DNA of 16,487 nucleotides, from positions 1 through 16,487 of the forward strand of contig JAHHTP010000032.1 of assembly GCA_020024615.1 (NCBI GenBank), read 5' to 3'. Below, in pieces: positions 13,593 through 16,487 of the stretch (position 1 is its first letter; each line of letters begins with the position of its first letter). The notes beneath the pieces were generated by a model that was given only the letters and a program-made list of their open reading frames with translations, was not told the DNA's origin and ran no database searches. Made by a program: the position numbers and the translations under genes. The stretch comes from Oscillospiraceae bacterium. GTDB lineage: Bacteria; Bacillota; Clostridia; Oscillospirales; Ruminococcaceae.

Positions 13593-13993
13593 TTTTGTTC
13601 ACTTAAATTCAGGTCACCTTTGATTTTGGTGGTGGAGATACCAGGCGTACGGCTTAAAAATTGCAGGTCGCAGATTTCTTTCAGATAGTCAAAGCGGTCG
13701 CTTCCTGCCCAGTCATCACCCATTACAACGACATCGACAAAGTAATTTTTTACATCGTCAGCCTTTTGCTCCCAGCATGATTCTGGAATAACCAGATCAA
13801 CATAACGGATTGCTTCCAGCATTTTTTTACGGGTTTCATAGTCATGATATGCTTTTTTACCTTTGCTGGCATTGAATTCGTCGGTGGAAAGTGCGACAAT
13901 CAGATAGTCGCCCATTTCTTTCGCGCGCTTGAGCAGACGGATGTGACCGTAGTGCAGTAAATCGAAAGTACCATAAGTTAATACACGTTTCAT
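13589..13993 (-). CDS. tagD: Glycerol-3-phosphate cytidylyltransferase
   Basis: Makes CDP-glycerol from CTP and sn-glycerol 3-phosphate, the activated precursor for glycerol-phosphate teichoic acids; cytoplasmic. The 134 residues match the family (about 129) and carry the nucleotidyltransferase HxGH motif in GTFDLLHYGH (8-17), the loop KKAYHDYETRKKML (46-59), MGDDWAGSDRFDYL (91-104), and the second signature RTPGISTTKI (115-124). AAGGAG is 11 bases before the ATG. A stem-loop at 14027-14053 separates it from the upstream transferase gene, and its stop overlaps the tagG start. It supplies substrate to the two CDP-glycerol glycerophosphotransferase homologues encoded just upstream in the same operon. 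Confidence 0.96.
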   Translation of the reverse strand: MKRVLTYGTFDLLHYGHIRLLKRAKEMGDYLIVALSTDEFNASKGKKAYHDYETRKKMLEAIRYVDLVIPESCWEQKADDVKNYFVDVVVMGDDWAGSDRFDYLKEICDLQFLSRTPGISTTKIKGDLNLSEQK

Positions 13994-14026
13994 AATCGTT
14001 TAAACTCCTTTTTAAAAATATTTATG

Positions 14027-14053
14027 ATAATCAGGATGAAAATGCCTGATTAT
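14027..14053 (-). promoter_or_regulatory. Intercistronic stem-loop before tagD
   Basis: A perfect 9-bp stem (14027-14035 with 14045-14053) has a 9-base loop and includes the stop codon of the upstream transferase gene. Only AT-rich sequence with a short T run follows on the minus strand. It may be a partial terminator or an mRNA processing/stability element that sets the ratio of tagDGH to the transferases. Confidence 0.5.
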
Positions 14054-15240
14054 AGCTGGTTGAAAAATAGTTTATTTACAGTGCGTTCTGCTGCCTTTCC
14101 GTCATCCAGATAATTGAATTTTTCTTGGAATTGACGGTATTTATCAGCATATTTTGTTTGGAAACTTTCAGGTTGTTTGGCGTATTGCAGCATTTGTGCA
14201 TAGTCTTGGGTCATTGGACCTGGAAGCTCGGACAAATCAAAGTAAAATCCTCTAAGCGTATCTCGGTAGTTGGATAGGTCATACATATAAAAAGCCATTG
14301 GCTTTCCAGTAATTGCGTAGTCAAACATGACTGAAGAATAATCCGTAATTAACATATCTGCGGTTAGATACAGCTCAGAGATGTCTGGATAGTTTGATGC
14401 ATCCACGATATTTTTAGAACGGATATCTTTTCCGACGGTCAGGCTGACCAGATAATGTAATCTTAAAATCAGTATGGTGTCTTCACCAAGAGAATCAGCA
14501 AAATCATTTAAATCAAACGGGAAGGTGTGATTGTATTTTGCATTTAGTGTGTCGTTGTCCCGAAAGGTTGGGGCATACATGATAATCCGTTTGCCTGCTG
14601 GAATGTGTAGCGTGGAGCAAACTTTGGAAATAATCGCACTTTTCTGCTCTTGTGACAGAGAGAGAATATCGTTTCTCGGATAGCCCAATTCCCAGATCTG
14701 ATCTTCCTTTAATGCAAAAGCAGAACAAAACCGTTCTGTAGAAAAATGATTCTGTGAAAGCATAAAGTTCCACTGAGAGGACGATCGAATCATATTCGCT
14801 TTGTAACGTTCGGTGGTCGTATTGGGCATATACACTTCATCCTGATCCAGGCCCAGACGCTTGAGTGGGGTGCCGTGCCAGGTCTGTAAAAATACCGTTT
14901 TCGGATTGGTCATTACAAAATGCGGAAAACGGCTATTATTGATAATATACTTACTGCGCAGGATATTCCAGATGTAGCATGGGCTTAAATAGGACATTTT
15001 TTTGCATTTTCCAGGGATTTGAATATCCATCTTGTTTTTGCGGAGTCCCCAGATAATGGTATATTGCTTGTCCATCCCTCGGCGTACCATTTCTTCGTAG
15101 ATATATTTGGGCTGATCGCTGTAGCTTTGTCCTAAAAAGCATTCAAACAGCACCAGATTTTTTTTGACTGGGATATATTTTGCAAAATGGGTAGTCAGAA
15201 AGCGTATTACTCTTTTGGCAAACGATTTGATTTTGCCCAT
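14050..15240 (-). CDS. CDP-glycerol glycerophosphotransferase family protein (TagF/TagB-like)
   Basis: Membrane-associated transferase that moves glycerol phosphate from CDP-glycerol onto a lipid-linked acceptor (priming) or a growing chain (polymerase). The 396 residues cover the catalytic domain: a basic N-terminal helix (1-20), LFECFLGQSYSDQPKYIYEEM (31-51) typical of TagF catalytic regions, LQTWHGTPLKRLG (118-130) with the candidate catalytic histidine, GYPRND (186-191), YAPTFRD (222-228), LRLHY (259-263) and ITDYSSVMFDY (298-308), the CDP-binding region. It lacks the extra N-terminal region of full-length polymerases (over 600 aa). The start lies 6 bases after the stop of the preceding transferase gene, with AAAGGAG in that gene's last codons. 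Primase and polymerase roles cannot be told apart by sequence alone. Confidence 0.9.
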   Translation of the reverse strand: MGKIKSFAKRVIRFLTTHFAKYIPVKKNLVLFECFLGQSYSDQPKYIYEEMVRRGMDKQYTIIWGLRKNKMDIQIPGKCKKMSYLSPCYIWNILRSKYIINNSRFPHFVMTNPKTVFLQTWHGTPLKRLGLDQDEVYMPNTTTERYKANMIRSSSQWNFMLSQNHFSTERFCSAFALKEDQIWELGYPRNDILSLSQEQKSAIISKVCSTLHIPAGKRIIMYAPTFRDNDTLNAKYNHTFPFDLNDFADSLGEDTILILRLHYLVSLTVGKDIRSKNIVDASNYPDISELYLTADMLITDYSSVMFDYAITGKPMAFYMYDLSNYRDTLRGFYFDLSELPGPMTQDYAQMLQYAKQPESFQTKYADKYRQFQEKFNYLDDGKAAERTVNKLFFNQL

Positions 15241-15246
15241 TGATGA

Positions 15247-16422
15247 TTACGCTCCTTTCAAATTGATTTTTTTAAGCAGTGTTTTAGTGGCTTGACTATC
15301 GGTTTGACCGCAGTATTTTTCTCGTACAGCATTTCTTTGTTCCTCATATATATCTGGTTTTCCAGAAAGGATATCCGAAATGTTGTCATAAAACTGTTCC
15401 TGATTGTTTAAAATAACACCGGGCATCTGTGTAATCGGATCATCAGCGGTAAAACCGCGATTTTGAGTATAGGAGTCTATATCCTCTACAGCAAACAATA
15501 TTGGTCGGTTTAACAGCAGATAATCGAAATATACACTGGAATAATCGGTGATTAAGGCATTACAGCTGCCAAGCATACGATAAAAATCGGTATGCAGGAT
15601 TTGAAATTCAGCATCAGTCTGAATCAGAATATTGGAAAAATCTTTGTTGCTTACCAAACCGATTTCATTTGGGTGCAGCTTAATCCACAGCAGAGCATGA
15701 TGTTTTTTCAGAAGTTCGTTGCAGCGGGATAGATCTTCAGTGGTATGCAGAATCGGCAATCCTGTGGCAGATCGTTTTTTCAAATCGCTGTCACAAATTT
15801 TGCTGACTTCGGCATTCCGAAAAGTGGGCATCCAGCCAATGAGATAAGAACAGTCAGAATGTCCCAATAATATACAGGCATTCCTTGTGGGCGGTGCTAA
15901 GAACAAGTTGTCACAGCGCGGCAAACCATTGATTAAAATTTTATTTTCAGCACAGCCGAATACCTGCTGTATCAGCTGACCGCTGTACGCAGACGGAGCC
16001 AGGTAATGGGTGGCAAAGTCCAAATCCATATCTGGATAAAGCATTTGTCCGATTTTTTTTAAGGGAATACCATGCCAGAGATTTACAACGGTTTGTTTTG
16101 GCGAAGGCTTTATAGGAATTTTACCGTTAAAGTAAAAGACATAACCGCTGCGCAAAAAAGCAAACAGTCCAGCAGGATTTGAAATTGATTTGACCGATGT
16201 CGGTAAACCGTTTGTATCATTGCAACTACAAATGAGTTTGTAATTATCATATTCGCCTGCTGCCATGACATCCATCACCGCTTTCAAGTTATCTTTAATC
16301 CCGGTATTGGTGTAAAATAAAACTTGGTTAGGATTTTTAGGAATTAAGCGATTGAGTCCCGAAAAATATTTTGTAATACAGCGGGATAAAAAATCTCGGA
16401 ACGCTTTGTTTTTAATCAGCAT
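15247..16422 (-). CDS. CDP-glycerol glycerophosphotransferase family protein (TagB-like)
   Basis: Second member of the same family and first gene of the operon, 391 aa. It has the same ordered motifs: NLWHGIPLKKIG (114-125), GLPRCD (166-171), WMPTFRN (197-203), IKLHPNE (247-253) and ITDYSSVYFDY (291-301). The N-terminal third differs from the next gene (LFYTNTGIKDNLKAVMDVM at 35-53, a Gly/Pro linker, FLRSGYVFYFNGK), so the pair is diverged rather than a recent duplication. This suggests different acceptors, for example one priming and one extending enzyme. GGAAGGAG lies 8 bases before the ATG, and a TATAAT box is 39 bases further upstream. No TagA-type ManNAc transferase or TagO is in the window; they may lie beyond base 16487 or elsewhere. 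Confidence 0.88.
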   Translation of the reverse strand: MLIKNKAFRDFLSRCITKYFSGLNRLIPKNPNQVLFYTNTGIKDNLKAVMDVMAAGEYDNYKLICSCNDTNGLPTSVKSISNPAGLFAFLRSGYVFYFNGKIPIKPSPKQTVVNLWHGIPLKKIGQMLYPDMDLDFATHYLAPSAYSGQLIQQVFGCAENKILINGLPRCDNLFLAPPTRNACILLGHSDCSYLIGWMPTFRNAEVSKICDSDLKKRSATGLPILHTTEDLSRCNELLKKHHALLWIKLHPNEIGLVSNKDFSNILIQTDAEFQILHTDFYRMLGSCNALITDYSSVYFDYLLLNRPILFAVEDIDSYTQNRGFTADDPITQMPGVILNNQEQFYDNISDILSGKPDIYEEQRNAVREKYCGQTDSQATKTLLKKINLKGA

Positions 16423-16460
16423 CGGTCTATCTCCTTCCTTTTAAAAATCATGCTATTACC

Positions 16461-16487
16461 ATTATACAATATTTTACTGAAAAAATC
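16461..16487 (-). promoter_or_regulatory. Promoter of the teichoic-acid operon, cut by the window edge
   Basis: A perfect TATAAT (16461-16466 on the minus strand) lies about 40 bases before the first transferase gene. With a 17-base spacer the -35 box falls on the window end; only its last four bases (GATT) are visible. This suggests the operon starts here rather than further upstream. Confidence 0.55.

Noticed and set aside
1..16487. Mobile elements, phage genes, CRISPR arrays or tRNA genes
   Set aside because: No transposase, integrase, spaced direct repeats or tRNA-like cloverleaf was seen on either strand.

Overview
The window looks like chromosomal DNA of a low-GC, Gram-positive, endospore-forming Clostridia bacterium, probably a gut Ruminococcaceae/Oscillospiraceae relative. 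The evidence is the clostridial minimal spore set spoVAC/spoVAD/spoVAE (no spoVAA, AB or AF), a MecA-like adaptor, AT-rich intergenic DNA, strong AAGGAGG ribosome sites, near-consensus sigma-A promoters with 17-base spacers, and a teichoic-acid-type operon. No rRNA, tRNA, CRISPR array, insertion sequence or phage gene was seen.

Layout. 1-2501: a MecA-like adaptor gene (+), then ribulose-phosphate 3-epimerase (-) and an AEC-family permease (-). 2733-7116: the spoVA locus, split in two. spoVAC is followed by three minus-strand genes with vegetative promoters (a TfoX N-domain protein, an SDR reductase and a SASA-type carbohydrate esterase), and only then come spoVAD and spoVAE, which overlap by 4 bases. 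7228-7423: a strong promoter followed about 90 bases later by stacked hairpin terminators and no convincing gene, a candidate small RNA. 7427-9748: a 773-residue tail-anchored protein of unknown function with a weak resemblance to GTPase-associated protein 1 (GAP1) N-terminal domains. 9906-11842: pgi with a strongly structured leader, followed by a small P-loop protein. 11884-16422: a five-gene minus-strand operon that reads, in transcription order, TagB-like transferase, TagF/TagB-like transferase, tagD, tagG and tagH. It would make CDP-glycerol, polymerise glycerol phosphate and export the polymer.

How the parts work together. The SpoVA proteins form the membrane channel and DPA-binding component that load dipicolinic acid into the developing spore. 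rpe and pgi are central carbon enzymes (pentose phosphate pathway and glycolysis), and the SASA esterase fits a glycan-using lifestyle. TagD makes CDP-glycerol, the two CDP-glycerol glycerophosphotransferase homologues use it, and TagG/TagH export the product.

Most interesting points: (1) the spoVA operon interrupted by antiparallel vegetative genes, with no convincing plus-strand terminator after spoVAC, so it may be a noncontiguous operon; (2) the tail-anchored GAP1-like protein; (3) the orphan promoter-terminator unit at 7228-7423; (4) the tandem-hairpin leader of pgi. All calls come from reading the sequence; no database search was run.
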